This document shows positions 17,631 through 27,455 of a DNA stretch of 64,000 bases, piece by piece. The notes under the pieces were generated by a model. That model was not told where the DNA came from. It was given only the letters and a program-made list of their open reading frames with translations, and made no database searches. Position numbers and translations under genes: made by a program. The stretch is from Candidatus Defluviicoccus seviourii (lineage in GTDB: Bacteria; Pseudomonadota; Alphaproteobacteria; Rhodospirillales; Defluviicoccaceae), in contig UXAT02000034.1 in NCBI GenBank assembly GCA_900609035.2, positions 62,001-126,000 of the forward strand, in the 5' to 3' direction. The first letter of the stretch is position 1, and every line of letters begins with the position of its first letter.

Positions 17631-20432
17631 TCACGTCAATGCTGGAACGGATTCGGATGCCGTCTCGTCGCGTGCGGGCTCGTCCGGCTTGACGCCAGCC
17701 ATGGCCCGCATCAGCAGCTCCTCGATTCGGGCGAGCTTGGCGGGTTGGTCGACCTTAAGGCCGAAAGCGTCCTTGACGTAGAAGACATCAACCACGCGGG
17801 GGCCATAGGTTGAGATGTGCGCACTGCCGATCTGCAGGCCGAGACCGGTAAGCGTCGACGTGACATCGTAGAGGAAACCGGGGCGATCGCGGCCGTTGAG
17901 TTCGATAACGGTGTAGGCGTTGCTGGCGGCGTTATCGAAAATCACCCGCGGCGGAACCTTGAACGCGCGTGCCCGGCCGATGAACGGACTCCGGTGCGCT
18001 GCTTCAAGAGCACGCCCCAGATGCAGGCGGCCGGAGATGGCGTCTTCGATGCGGCGGACCAGGCGGCCGAGGCGCTCTTCGTCGCCGTCGAAGGGACCGT
18101 TGATGCTCTGCACATGCAGGACGTCAAGCGCCATGCTGTTGGCGAGCGTCACGATTTTGGCATCGACGATGGACGCACTCGCGAGCGCGATGCCGCCCGC
18201 GATCTGTGCGAACAATCCTGCATGGTCCGGCGCGTAGACGGTCACCTGAACCGCTTCACGGACGGGATCGAACACGGCTTGCACCTTGAGGATGCCGCCG
18301 CTCGCCTCCGCGTCCGCCATTAGCGCGAAATGGCGGACGTGCTCGTTGGTATCGAAGGCAAGCCAGTAATCGGGATAGCCGCGCTGGATGTAGGCTTCCA
18401 GCGTCTCTTCGTCCCAGCCGACCAGCCGGTCACGCAAGCGCTGCTTCGCCGCCTCAACCCGGTTTCCGCGACGCTGGCGCGGCTGGTCGGAGGTGATCTC
18501 CATGTCCTCAAGGGCACGGAAGTAGAGCTCGCTCAACAGCCCTTCCTTCCAGCTGTTCCAGACGCCGGGGCCGACCGCCCTGATATCGACATTGGTCAGG
18601 ATCAGGAGCAGCCGCAGCCACTCCGGCGACTGCACGAGACTGACAAACGTGGCAACGGTTGCGGGATCGTCGATGTCGCGTTTGAAGGCCGTGCGCGCCA
18701 TCAAGAGATGGTAGCGAACGAGCCAGGAGACCGTCTCCGTCTCCCACTCGTCAAGGCCGAGGCGCGGCGCCAGCCGCAGTGCAACCTCGGCGCCCAGGAC
18801 CGAATGGTCGCCGTTGCGGCCTTTGGCGATGTCGTGCAGCAGCACCGAGAGATAGAGCGCACGGCGGGAACGCACTCCGGTAATGATTCGGCTTGCGGTC
18901 GGATGATCGTCGATCAACTCGCCCCGCTCCAGCCGGCCAAGGATCCCGATGGCACGGATCGAATGCTCATCGACCGTGAAGTGATGATACATGTCGTATT
19001 GCATCTGCGCGACGACACGGCCGAAATCGGGAATAAAGCGGCCGAAAATGCCGGCCTCATTGAGGCGCCGCAGCGTCGGTTCCGGGTCAGTCGGCGCCGT
19101 CAGGATGTCCATGAACAGCCGGTTCGCCTCGGCATCCTGGCGCACCGCCGGTGTGATCAGGCTGAGGCTCTGCTGAGCCAGCCGCATCGCTTTCGGATGG
19201 ATGTCGCGGCCCAGCCGCTGCGCATCATGGAACAAGCGCAGCATCCGCACCGGATCCTTCTCGAAGGCATCGACGGAATCGATGTTGAGGCGACCGGAAT
19301 CGAGAACGAAACCGGGCGCAAGCCGACGCAGGAACGTGAGCGACGGCAGGCGGAAACGCAGCCGCGCCTGCGCCTGTTCGTGCTCAAGCACGGCGCACAG
19401 CACACGCGTCAGGTCGCCCACGGTCTTGGTGACGTGAAAGTAGTGCTTCATGAAGCGTTCGACGCCACGCGCACTCGCCCGGCTGGTATAGCCGAGCCGA
19501 TCGGCGACGGCTTCCTGCACATTGAAGGTCAGCCGATCCTCCGGCCGGCCGGCGACATAGTGCAGATGGCAGCGCACTCGCCACAGGAAGTCCTGGGCCT
19601 TGCGGAACAGGCGCAGGTCGCTCTGGGTGAAGATGCCGCGTTCGACCAGATCTGCCATGTCGCGGACGCGATAAAGGTACTTCGCGAGCCAAAACAGCGT
19701 CTGCAGGTCGCGCAGGCCGCCCTTCCCTTCCTTGATATGGGGTTCGAGCACGTAGCGGCTATCGCCGGTGCGCTCGTGGCGCGAATCGCGCTCCCTCAAC
19801 TTGTCCTCGACGAACTGTCGCCCGGTCCCCTCGACCACCTCGCTGAAAAAACGATTCTCGAAGGCTGCGAACAGCGTCTCATCGCCCCACAGGTAGCGCG
19901 ACTCCAGCATGCAGGTGCGGATGGTCAGATCCTTGCGGGCGAGACTGACGCAATCATCGAGCGTCCGCGTCGCGTGCCCAACCTTCAGGCCGCAATCCCA
20001 CAGCATGTAGAGAAGGTATTCCACCAGCGCCTCGGCCGCGCGGTCAGCCGTGGAGCGCACCAGGAACAGGAGGTCGACATCCGAAAAGGGCGCCAGTTCG
20101 CCCCGGCCGTAGCCGCCAGTGGCAGCGATGGCGAGACTGTTTGCACGCAGCTGCACCGGCAGGCCGCCCGTCACGCTGAAATCGCTGAGTGTGCGGATGA
20201 CCTGGTCGATCAGGAACGATTGCGAGCGCACGGCCATGTTGCCGTCGATCTCGTCAGCCTCAAGACGGCGACGGATTTCCTCGCGGCCGTGAGCGAGCGC
20301 ATCCTTGATAACCTTCAGGACTTCGCCACGCTCATGCGGTGCCGCCGCCTGCGGTCCGTTGGACAGCGGCTTAAGAGCTCCAACAACCTCCTTGCGGTTG
20401 AAGATCTGGCGACGATTCTGGATACGGTCCAT
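17631..20432 (-). CDS. glnD: PII uridylyltransferase / uridylyl-removing enzyme GlnD
   Basis: 933 aa from the ATG at 20432 (MDRIQNRRQIFNRKEV). GlnD senses glutamine and adds or removes UMP on PII proteins to control nitrogen metabolism. Domains in order: nucleotidyltransferase (ATGGYGRGELAPFSDVDLLF), GlnD helical linker, HD hydrolase (LHDIAKGRNGDHS), and two C-terminal ACT domains (VTVYAPDHAGLFAQIAGGIA and ELNGRDRPGFLYDVTSTL) that bind glutamine. All catalytic elements look intact. The frame to 20492 adds poor sequence and was not used. Confidence 0.96.
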   Translation of the reverse strand: MDRIQNRRQIFNRKEVVGALKPLSNGPQAAAPHERGEVLKVIKDALAHGREEIRRRLEADEIDGNMAVRSQSFLIDQVIRTLSDFSVTGGLPVQLRANSLAIAATGGYGRGELAPFSDVDLLFLVRSTADRAAEALVEYLLYMLWDCGLKVGHATRTLDDCVSLARKDLTIRTCMLESRYLWGDETLFAAFENRFFSEVVEGTGRQFVEDKLRERDSRHERTGDSRYVLEPHIKEGKGGLRDLQTLFWLAKYLYRVRDMADLVERGIFTQSDLRLFRKAQDFLWRVRCHLHYVAGRPEDRLTFNVQEAVADRLGYTSRASARGVERFMKHYFHVTKTVGDLTRVLCAVLEHEQAQARLRFRLPSLTFLRRLAPGFVLDSGRLNIDSVDAFEKDPVRMLRLFHDAQRLGRDIHPKAMRLAQQSLSLITPAVRQDAEANRLFMDILTAPTDPEPTLRRLNEAGIFGRFIPDFGRVVAQMQYDMYHHFTVDEHSIRAIGILGRLERGELIDDHPTASRIITGVRSRRALYLSVLLHDIAKGRNGDHSVLGAEVALRLAPRLGLDEWETETVSWLVRYHLLMARTAFKRDIDDPATVATFVSLVQSPEWLRLLLILTNVDIRAVGPGVWNSWKEGLLSELYFRALEDMEITSDQPRQRRGNRVEAAKQRLRDRLVGWDEETLEAYIQRGYPDYWLAFDTNEHVRHFALMADAEASGGILKVQAVFDPVREAVQVTVYAPDHAGLFAQIAGGIALASASIVDAKIVTLANSMALDVLHVQSINGPFDGDEERLGRLVRRIEDAISGRLHLGRALEAAHRSPFIGRARAFKVPPRVIFDNAASNAYTVIELNGRDRPGFLYDVTSTLTGLGLQIGSAHISTYGPRVVDVFYVKDAFGLKVDQPAKLARIEELLMRAMAGVKPDEPARDETASESVPALT

Positions 20433-20522
20433 GGAACTTCTCAGTGATGTGCATCTGGAGATGGGGGCCGCATCGGGCAGACGCCACCGCACGATTCTAG
20501 CGAAGCTTGACTAATAGTGTCC

Positions 20523-23285
20523 TTACACGGGTGAGTTTGCGGCGATGGTGCGCCCCGCCGAGGGCGCGTTCCCTTCAGGCGTCGCCATCAGTTCCCTGAG
20601 ACGATAAAGAATTTCAAGTGCCGCGCGAGGTGTCAAGGCATCCGGCTGAACTGTTGCTAGGATCTCGATCACCTGCGGCGGCAGAGCCGGCCCTGCGCCC
20701 GCAGCCGCTTCCGGTAAGCGGGCAGCCGCCGCGGCGAACAAAGGCAGATCATCGGCAAGACGCGCCATCGCCGAGGAACGTTCGTCCCGTTCGAGGCTTT
20801 GCAGCACCGCCTCAGCACGACCGATCACGGCCGCGGGCAGGCCAGCCAGGCGCGCCACATGAATGCCGTACGAACGGTCGGCCGCCCCGGCGGCAACCTC
20901 ATGCAAGAAGACCACATCGCCAGCCCACTCCTTGACCCGCATCGTATAACAGGCGAGCGCATCGAGGCGGGCGGCAAGCGCCGTCAGCTCATGGTAGTGG
21001 GTCGCGAACAGCCCGCGGCAGCGGTTGACGGCGTGCAGGTGCTCGATCACGGCCCAGGCGATCGAGAGACCGTCGAAGGTGGCGGTGCCACGGCCGATCT
21101 CGTCCAGGATGACGAGCGCACGCGGCCCGGCCTGGTTCAGGATCGCCGCTGTCTCCACCATCTCGACCATGAAGGTCGAGCGGCCGCGCGCCAGATCATC
21201 GGCGGCGCCGACCCGCGAAAACAGCCGATCGACGACGCCGATCCGAGCCGCGCTCGCCGGCACGAACGAGCCGACCTGGGCGAGGACGGCGATCAGCGCA
21301 TTCTGGCGCAAGAACGTGCTCTTGCCGGCCATATTTGGCCCGGTCAGCAGCCACAGCCGCCGCTCGCCCTCAAGCGCACACTCGTTGCTGACGAACGGTT
21401 GCGCCTCTTGACGCTGCAGCGCCGTTTCGACCACCGGATGCCGGCCACCCTCGATCGCGAACGCCAGGCTGTCATCGACGGCGGGCCGGACGTAGCGGGC
21501 GACCACCGCGAGCTCGGCAAAGCCGGCAGCAACATCAAGGGCCGCGACCGCGGTCGCAACATCGGCGATCCCGTCGGCCTCTCCCATTACCGTCGCGACC
21601 AGTTCCTCGAACAGCCCAAGCTCCAGGCTCACCGCCTGTTCAGCCGCCCGCGCGATCCGACCTTCGAGGTCGGAAAGCTCGACGGTAGCGAACCGCATCG
21701 CATTCGCCATCGTCTGGCGGTGGATGAAGGGTCCATGCGGCGCCGCCGGCAGCTTCTCGGCGAGGCGTGCCGGTATCTCGACGAAGTAGCCCAGGAGATT
21801 GTTGTGGCGGATCTTGAGCGCACTCAAGCCGGTCTCAGCACAGTAGCGCGCCTGCAGCTCGGCGATCAGGGTGCGGCCTTCGTCGCGCAAGTGCCGCAAA
21901 TCATCGAGCGCGCTTGCAAAGCCGGCCGCGATGAAGCCGCCGTCGCGCGCCAGCACCGGTGGTTCCTCGACCAGCGCTTGGCGCAAGCGCTCGACCAGGC
22001 CGGAATGCTCGGCCAGACGCGCCGCCGTCGCCGCCAGAGAGGCGGGCGGCATTGCCAAGCCGGCACCGGCGAGCACCGAGCGCAACGCCGGCACCAGCGC
22101 CAGGCCATCGCGGACGGCGGCAAGATCACGCGGACCGCCGCGGCCGAGGCTGAGCCGGCTCAAGACCCGCTCCAGGTCGGGAAAGCGGCGCAAGTGCGAC
22201 CGCAGATCGGTCCGCGCCTGCTCGTCCTCGACGAAGAACTGGACCGCATCGAGGCGGCGATCAATCTCGGCGGGATCGGCCGAGGGTGCAACCACGCGGG
22301 CAAGCAGCAGGCGGCCGCCTGCGCCTGTCAGCGTCCGGTCAATCACATCGAGCAGACTGCCCCGGCTTGAACCGGCCTGTGTCCGCGTCAGCTCCAGATT
22401 TCTGCGCGTCGCCGCGTCAATCTGCATCAGGCTCGCGTCGGCAAAACGAACCGGCGGCGAAAGCCGCGGCAGCCGGCCGCGCTGGGTTAGCGCGACATAA
22501 TCGACGAGCGCACCGGCGGCGGCGATCTCGGCCCGGCTGAAGGCGCCGAACCCTTCCAGGGTACCAACGTTGAAGAGCTGCTCCAGCCGCCGCTTGGCGT
22601 TGATGCTGTCGAACCGGCTGGCCGGCAACGGCGTGAGGCACGACCGCCAGTCCGCCAGCACTGGCTGACCCGAGAGCGTCTCCGGCGCCAACAGTTCGCT
22701 GGGCTCCAGGCGGGCGAGCGCACCCGGCAGCTCGTCCGCGGTGAGCGGTTGCGTCTGCAGTGCACCGGTCGAAACATCGAGCCACGCAAGACCGCTTGCT
22801 CCACCCGCTTCCGCGACGGCGGCGAGATGGTTGGGACGGCGCGCCTCAAGCAGCGTATCCTCGGTCACCGTACCGGCGGTGACGACACGGACCACCTCGC
22901 GCCGGACCAGCGTCTTGCCCGCGCGCTTGCGGGCGTCCGCCGGGTCTTCGCGCTGTTCGCAGATCGCGACCTTGAAGCCGTGGCGGATCAGCCGCTGCAG
23001 GTAGGCCTCATGGCTGTGCGCGGGCACGCCGCACATCGGGATGTCCTGCCCCTGATGCCGGCCGCGCTTGGTGAGCGTGATGTCGAGCGCTTGCGCCGCC
23101 GCCACCGCATCCTCGAAAAACATCTCGTAGAAATCGCCCATGCGGTAGAACAGCAGGCATTCGGGATGCTCGGCCTTGGCGGCGAGGTACTGCGCCATCA
23201 TCGGCGTCACGGCGTCGACGGCCGCATCACAAGCCGCAGCCTGGGGCGCTTCATTCCCTTGATCGCAGGGATCGTTCTGTCGCAC
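20523..23285 (-). CDS. mutS: DNA mismatch repair protein MutS
   Basis: 920 aa. MutS recognises mismatches and hands over to MutL. Mismatch-binding domain: [14 protein letters not shown], holding the intercalating Phe and the Glu of the F-x-E motif. C-terminal ATPase: Walker [16 protein letters not shown] (about residues 645-660), then [12 protein letters not shown], Walker [17 protein letters not shown] and ATHYHELT. The start is GTG at 23285, with GGAG 6 nt upstream. MutL is also in this window (50412-52262). Confidence 0.97.
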   Translation of the reverse strand: MRQNDPCDQGNEAPQAAACDAAVDAVTPMMAQYLAAKAEHPECLLFYRMGDFYEMFFEDAVAAAQALDITLTKRGRHQGQDIPMCGVPAHSHEAYLQRLIRHGFKVAICEQREDPADARKRAGKTLVRREVVRVVTAGTVTEDTLLEARRPNHLAAVAEAGGASGLAWLDVSTGALQTQPLTADELPGALARLEPSELLAPETLSGQPVLADWRSCLTPLPASRFDSINAKRRLEQLFNVGTLEGFGAFSRAEIAAAGALVDYVALTQRGRLPRLSPPVRFADASLMQIDAATRRNLELTRTQAGSSRGSLLDVIDRTLTGAGGRLLLARVVAPSADPAEIDRRLDAVQFFVEDEQARTDLRSHLRRFPDLERVLSRLSLGRGGPRDLAAVRDGLALVPALRSVLAGAGLAMPPASLAATAARLAEHSGLVERLRQALVEEPPVLARDGGFIAAGFASALDDLRHLRDEGRTLIAELQARYCAETGLSALKIRHNNLLGYFVEIPARLAEKLPAAPHGPFIHRQTMANAMRFATVELSDLEGRIARAAEQAVSLELGLFEELVATVMGEADGIADVATAVAALDVAAGFAELAVVARYVRPAVDDSLAFAIEGGRHPVVETALQRQEAQPFVSNECALEGERRLWLLTGPNMAGKSTFLRQNALIAVLAQVGSFVPASAARIGVVDRLFSRVGAADDLARGRSTFMVEMVETAAILNQAGPRALVILDEIGRGTATFDGLSIAWAVIEHLHAVNRCRGLFATHYHELTALAARLDALACYTMRVKEWAGDVVFLHEVAAGAADRSYGIHVARLAGLPAAVIGRAEAVLQSLERDERSSAMARLADDLPLFAAAAARLPEAAAGAGPALPPQVIEILATVQPDALTPRAALEILYRLRELMATPEGNAPSAGRTIAANSPV

Positions 23286-23422
23286 GCTTGCTCCGGCTCG
23301 ACCGCCTCTGCCGCGGACCCTATCATGGCGGGGACGAAGGAACCACCTGAGGCGGCGACAATGGTCCGGACCGGCCGGCGCCGATACGGTCCCGCCGCAG
23401 CAAGACGGAGGCGAGGGAACGC

Positions 23423-23956
23423 ATGCAAGCGCAACGCCAAGGTCGCGAGGTCGTCGGCCTGTTCGCCGATCAGGGCCCGTTCGAGGCCGCCATCAAGGCG
23501 CTGCTCGGCTTCGGCTTTGAGCACGCCGAGCTGAGCGTGCTGGCGTCGCACGAATCGCTGGAGGCAGCGAGCACAACGCAACCGCGCTGGCAGGACCGGT
23601 TGACTGCCCTCGTCGGCGAACTGCGCTACGAGGGACCACTGGTCGCCTCAGGCGCCATCCTGCTTGCCGGCGGCGCCACGGCCGCATGGCTTGCCGGCGT
23701 CATCGGCGCTACGGTCGGCGGCCTCGCACTCAAGGAACTCCTGGGCGAGGCGACGGCCACTCCGCACACGGATCATTTCGCCCGATCGCTTGCGGCCGGC
23801 AGCCTTATCCTGTGGGTGCGGGCCGACGCGCCCGAGCGTGAAGAAGCCGCGCGCCGTATTCTCACCGCGCATGGGGCGAGCAACATCCACAGCGTCCCCA
23901 CCACCGGTGCCGCCGCCGCAGCGGCGCAGGAGGGCCCCGCCCAGCCTCACGAGTAA
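23423..23956 (+). CDS. Glycine-zipper-like membrane protein with a stress-protein-type fold
   Basis: 177 aa, strong ribosome-binding site (GGAGGCGAGGG) before the ATG. The first ~60 residues ([33 protein letters not shown]) resemble the DUF1269/general-stress-17M type alpha-beta module, in which a strand and helix map to FxDxxxAExAVxxL. The middle (about 75-115) is Gly/Ala-rich and hydrophobic ([30 protein letters not shown]), fitting two membrane helices or a glycine zipper. A second half-module follows ([27 protein letters not shown]). Exact function unknown. The stop codon lies in a small tandem duplication. Confidence 0.7.
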   Translation: MQAQRQGREVVGLFADQGPFEAAIKALLGFGFEHAELSVLASHESLEAASTTQPRWQDRLTALVGELRYEGPLVASGAILLAGGATAAWLAGVIGATVGGLALKELLGEATATPHTDHFARSLAAGSLILWVRADAPEREEAARRILTAHGASNIHSVPTTGAAAAAAQEGPAQPHE

Positions 23957-23974
23957 GCCCCAGCCTCACGAGTA
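23942..23974. repeat. Tandem duplication at a gene 3' end
   Basis: The 14-mer CAGCCTCACGAGTA occurs at 23942-23955 and again at 23961-23974, a 19-bp period. The first copy encodes the last residues and stop of the upstream membrane protein; the second lies just after it. Confidence 0.85.
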
Positions 23975-24079
23975 GGACAAGCCAAGCTCGTCGTCCGGTT
24001 CCAAGAGGCGTTCATTCGCACTCTGTGACCATGGCCGGCAAAGGTCGGCCATCAATTGCTTGCAGTGGCCACAACCGCC

Positions 24080-24577
24080 TCAGCGCGGCGGGGCACCCCA
24101 CGGCTGGATGACGACGACCGAGAGCGAATTGTTCGGGCTGCCCTCGATCACCTTGTCGGACCAGATCAGGTAGACGAGCGTGTTGCGCGCGGCATCAAAC
24201 AGCCGCGTCACCTGCACCGTCTTGAAGATCGCCGAGGTGCGCTCCTTGAACACCTTGACGCCGCCGTCATCAGTTTCCTTTACGAGCTGGCGCTTCAAGG
24301 CGTCACTGAGCACGATCGGCCCGCGCTGGCGGCAGGCGATCGAGGCCACCGACGGGTCCTCCGCCAGACCGACTGCACCGGACACGCCGCCCGTTTTTGG
24401 CCGGCTCACCCAGCAGGCGACGTTCGCCACGTCCGGGTCGTCGAACGCCTCGACGACGATCTTGTGGTTGGGGCCGATCAGCTTCCAGGTCGTGCTGACG
24501 GCGCCGATCTCGTCCGCACCGGCGGCGGCAGGCGCAACGAGGAGCAACAGCGTGAGCAGACGAATGACGACACCCAT
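24080..24577 (-). CDS. creA: CreA family periplasmic protein
   Basis: 165 aa from the ATG at 24577, which has GGAGG 5 nt upstream; a GTG 12 nt earlier is less likely. The signal peptide VIRLLTLLLLVAPAAAGA ends at a standard cleavage site. The mature protein carries the CreA blocks EIGAVSTTWKLIGPNHKIVVEAFDD, PDVANVACWVSRPKTGG, VSGAVGLAEDPS and SIACRQRGPI, with two conserved cysteines. The family is uncharacterised beyond its location near creBCD in E. coli. Confidence 0.88.
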   Translation of the reverse strand: MGVVIRLLTLLLLVAPAAAGADEIGAVSTTWKLIGPNHKIVVEAFDDPDVANVACWVSRPKTGGVSGAVGLAEDPSVASIACRQRGPIVLSDALKRQLVKETDDGGVKVFKERTSAIFKTVQVTRLFDAARNTLVYLIWSDKVIEGSPNNSLSVVVIQPWGAPPR

Positions 24578-24671
24578 GGCAGCCTCCACCCTCCCCTTAC
24601 GCGCCGCCCCCTTGCGCGAGGCCCCCCCTTACACGCCGCCCTGGGGTGCAGCAGCAATAACGCGGCCCAAT

Positions 24672-25652
24672 CTACTCGCTTCGTGCCAACCGCGTCTTCA
24701 TCGACTCGGTCGCGCGCACGAGCGCGGTGCGGATGCCAGGCTCCATCGCCGAGTGACCGGCATCGGGAACAACAACGAAGCGTGCCCCCGGCCAGGCGCG
24801 CGCGAGTGAATCCGAACTCGCAATCGGGCAGACCATGTCGTAGCGGCCATGGACCAGAATCGCCGGAACGCGCTTCAAGGCCCTGATGTTCGCCAAAAGC
24901 TCGCCGTCGGCGAGGAACGTATCATGCATGAAATAGTGCGCCTCGATGCGGGCCAGCGCCAGGGCGGCCGCGTCCATCTCGCCGCCCAGGTAGCGTGACG
25001 TCTCCTCGCGCGGGATCAGGTTCGAGCACGCGGACTCATAGCGGCACCACGCCACCGCGGCCGGCAGATGGACCGCCGGATCCGGGTCTGTCAGCCGGCG
25101 GTAATACGCCGTCAACAGATCTGCGTGCTCGGCTTCGGGCAGAAAGCCATAGAAGGCGCGCGCCGCTTCGGGGAAGAAGGTCCCCATGCCATGCAGGAAC
25201 CAGTCGGTCTCCCGCCGTGTGCCGAGGAAGGAGCCGCGCAGGATGAAGCCCAAGCAATGCGCCGGCCAGCGGATGCCGTAGGCAAGCGCGAGTGTCGCCC
25301 CCCACGAGCCGCCGAACAGGAGCCAGCGCTCGATGTCGAGATGGCGCCTGAGCGCCTCGACATCGGCCACGAGGTGCTGCGTCGAATTGTCGGTCAGATC
25401 GCCATAGGGGGTCGAGCGGCCGCAGCCGCGCTGGTCGAAGATGACGATGCGGTAGAAGCGCGGGTCGAAGAAACGGCGGTGCGCCGGCGAAGCGCCCGCA
25501 CCCGGGCCGCCATGGAGGAACAACACCGGCTTGCCGCGCGGGTTGCCCGCCTGCTCCCAATGCATGACATGGCGCTCATCGAGCGGCAGCCGGCCGCAGG
25601 CAAACGGCTCGATCTCCGGGAACAGATCACTGCGGTGGTGGCGGACGTCCAT
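24672..25652 (-). CDS. pip: Proline iminopeptidase
   Basis: 326 aa from the ATG at 25652 (MDVRHHRSDLFPEIEPF); a 47-residue upstream extension is not credible. It releases N-terminal proline from peptides in the cytoplasm. Alpha/beta-hydrolase family S33: oxyanion HGGPGAGASPAHRRFFDP, FDQRGCGRSTP, nucleophile in GGSWGATLALAY, Asp in GRYDMVCP and His in PDAGHSAMEPG. All of the triad is present. The gene is divergent from the SNase-like gene. Confidence 0.93.
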   Translation of the reverse strand: MDVRHHRSDLFPEIEPFACGRLPLDERHVMHWEQAGNPRGKPVLFLHGGPGAGASPAHRRFFDPRFYRIVIFDQRGCGRSTPYGDLTDNSTQHLVADVEALRRHLDIERWLLFGGSWGATLALAYGIRWPAHCLGFILRGSFLGTRRETDWFLHGMGTFFPEAARAFYGFLPEAEHADLLTAYYRRLTDPDPAVHLPAAVAWCRYESACSNLIPREETSRYLGGEMDAAALALARIEAHYFMHDTFLADGELLANIRALKRVPAILVHGRYDMVCPIASSDSLARAWPGARFVVVPDAGHSAMEPGIRTALVRATESMKTRLARSE

Positions 25653-25785
25653 GGCTTCCGGTTTGGCTTCCTCCGTGATCGTGCTATTTAAGGCTGCAAA
25701 AGTCGGATAGAAGCAAGTGCTCCTTTGCCCTCGGGTGCGATCCAGCGTTTTTTCGTTGCCGTGGCCAGCGCGGCGCGATGGATCT

Positions 25786-26610
25786 GTGGCCAATTACCGG
25801 CCCAGACGGGTCGCGTTTGTGTGCATCGCCGCCCTGATCGCGCTGGTGGCACCGGCTTGGCCCGGCTTGGCCGCGCCGCCGTCCTCGGCCCCAAGCGCAC
25901 GCGTGGTCGAGGTCATCGACGGCGATACGGTTGTCCTTGAGCGCGCCATCGACGGCGCGCGGGAGGTGCGCCTGGTCGGCATTCAGGCGCCAAAGCTGCC
26001 TCTCTCCCGGCCGGGTTTCAAGACCTGGCCGCTTGCCGATGAGGCGCGGTCAGCACTCACCGCCATCGCGCAAAACCGTGAGGTCACCCTGATCCGTACC
26101 GGCCAGGGCGTCGATCGCCACCGCCGCCTGCTGGCGCATCTTGAGCGCAGCGACGGCCTGTGGCTGCAAGGCGAGATGCTGCGGACCGGCTTCGCGCGCG
26201 TCTATACCTTCGCCGACAATCGTGGCCGTGCACGCGAGATGTTTGCCCTCGAACGTGAAGCGCGGGCGGCCCGCCGCGGCATCTGGCGCCATCCCTTTTA
26301 CGCCATCCGCAAGGCGGATGCGATCGACGCCGCCGACATCGGCACCTTCCAGCTGGTCCAGGGCACCGTTCGCAAGGCGGCGCGGGTCAAGAACCACGTG
26401 TACCTGAATTTCGGCGCCGATTGGCGAACGGACTTCACCATCACCATCGCCGCCCGCGACCTGAAACTCTTCGAGCAGGCGGGCCTCGATCTCTTCGCGC
26501 TTGAAGGGCGGACCGTGCGCGTGCGCGGCTGGCTCGACAGCTACAACGGCCCCACGATCGAGGCCGATCATCCCGAGCAGATCGAAGTCCTTGATCGGCC
26601 GGACGGCTAA
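25786..26610 (+). CDS. Secreted SNase-like nuclease with a C-terminal extension
   Basis: About 274 aa if started at GTG 25786; an ATG at 25717 in the same frame gives 297 aa. I prefer the GTG since it begins a normal signal peptide (RRVAFVCIAALIALVAPAWPGLAA). The SNase domain has VIDGDTVVL, VRLVGIQAPK and DRHRRLLAH. The usual catalytic Glu position after GI-AP is Lys (APKLP) and the second Arg context is HRR rather than RYGR. Activity is therefore less sure than for the nuclease at 3625-4170. The C-terminal ~100 residues (HVYLNFGADWRTDFTITI and VRVRGWLDSYNGPTIE) form an OB-fold-like extension seen in several alphaproteobacterial members. Confidence 0.75.
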   Translation: MANYRPRRVAFVCIAALIALVAPAWPGLAAPPSSAPSARVVEVIDGDTVVLERAIDGAREVRLVGIQAPKLPLSRPGFKTWPLADEARSALTAIAQNREVTLIRTGQGVDRHRRLLAHLERSDGLWLQGEMLRTGFARVYTFADNRGRAREMFALEREARAARRGIWRHPFYAIRKADAIDAADIGTFQLVQGTVRKAARVKNHVYLNFGADWRTDFTITIAARDLKLFEQAGLDLFALEGRTVRVRGWLDSYNGPTIEADHPEQIEVLDRPDG

Positions 26611-26639
26611 CCATCGCGAGCCCGCGCCCGCAGCATGCT

Positions 26640-27449
26640 TCACTCGCCTTGCTGCAACAACAGCCCGCGCATGCGTGCAACCCGCACCATGCGCAAAAAG
26701 AACAGCGTGCTGGCAAGCCCGTAGACGAGGTTGAGGGCGAACGCGAGCCCGGCCAGATCCCAGCGCTGCGCATTCTCGAACAAGACCGCGCGCATGCCCT
26801 CGAACACGTGCACCGAGGGCAGCGCGAGTGCGATCGGCATGAGCCAGTCCGGCAGCACGCTGACCGGATAGTAGACGCCGCTTAACGGCGCCAGCGCAAA
26901 CACGGCCACCCAAGCGAGGCTCTCGGCGCCGAGCCCGAACCGGAGTACGAGCGCGGCGATGGCGAGGCCGACGCTGCAGCCGAACAACAGCAGGTTGGCG
27001 AACAGCGCGGCGAGAACCGGCCCGAGCGCGAACACCGAGACGCCAAACAGCGGCACCGCCAGGAAGGCCGCCGGCAGCACGCTGATCACCGTGCGGATGC
27101 AGCTCATCAGCCACAGCGCCGCCACCAGCTCGTAGGCGCGCAACGGGCTGACGAACAGCTGGCCCAGGTTGCGGGCCCACATCTCCTCAAGGAAGGTCAC
27201 CGAAACGCCGAGATTGGCGCGGAACAGCACATCCCATAACAAGACAGCGCTGATCAGCACGCCCGATGCCTGCGCCACCCAGTTTGAATTCTGCACCAGA
27301 AACGTGGTGATGAACCCCCACAGGATCATCTGCACGAACGGCCAATACGCGAGTTCGAGCAGCCGCGGCCACGATCGCTTGAGTACGTACAGGTGGCGCA
27401 GCAAGAAAGCACCGACCCGCCGAAAGGAGAAGAGATCGCGCCCGTGCAT
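26640..27449 (-). CDS. ABC-2 type transporter permease
   Basis: 269 aa with about six membrane spans. A cytoplasmic N-terminal helix (LRHLYVLKRSWPRLLELAYWP) leads into the ABC-2 domain. The block LFVSPLRAYELVAAL and the segment GVYYPVSVLPDWLMPIALALPSVHVFEGMR are characteristic of the exporter/permease class that includes polysaccharide and drug exporters. It starts 6 nt after the stop of the ATPase gene, so the two form one transporter. Substrate not predictable. Confidence 0.88.
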   Translation of the reverse strand: MHGRDLFSFRRVGAFLLRHLYVLKRSWPRLLELAYWPFVQMILWGFITTFLVQNSNWVAQASGVLISAVLLWDVLFRANLGVSVTFLEEMWARNLGQLFVSPLRAYELVAALWLMSCIRTVISVLPAAFLAVPLFGVSVFALGPVLAALFANLLLFGCSVGLAIAALVLRFGLGAESLAWVAVFALAPLSGVYYPVSVLPDWLMPIALALPSVHVFEGMRAVLFENAQRWDLAGLAFALNLVYGLASTLFFLRMVRVARMRGLLLQQGE

Positions 27450-27455
27450 CGGCCC

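Noticed and set aside
18330..20447. Open frame of 705 codons on the plus strand
   Set aside because: It is the antisense of glnD, whose domains are clear. Long antisense frames are expected in this high-GC sequence.
20799..22370. Open frame of 523 codons on the plus strand
   Set aside because: Antisense of mutS, with Arg/Gln-rich shadow composition and no motif.
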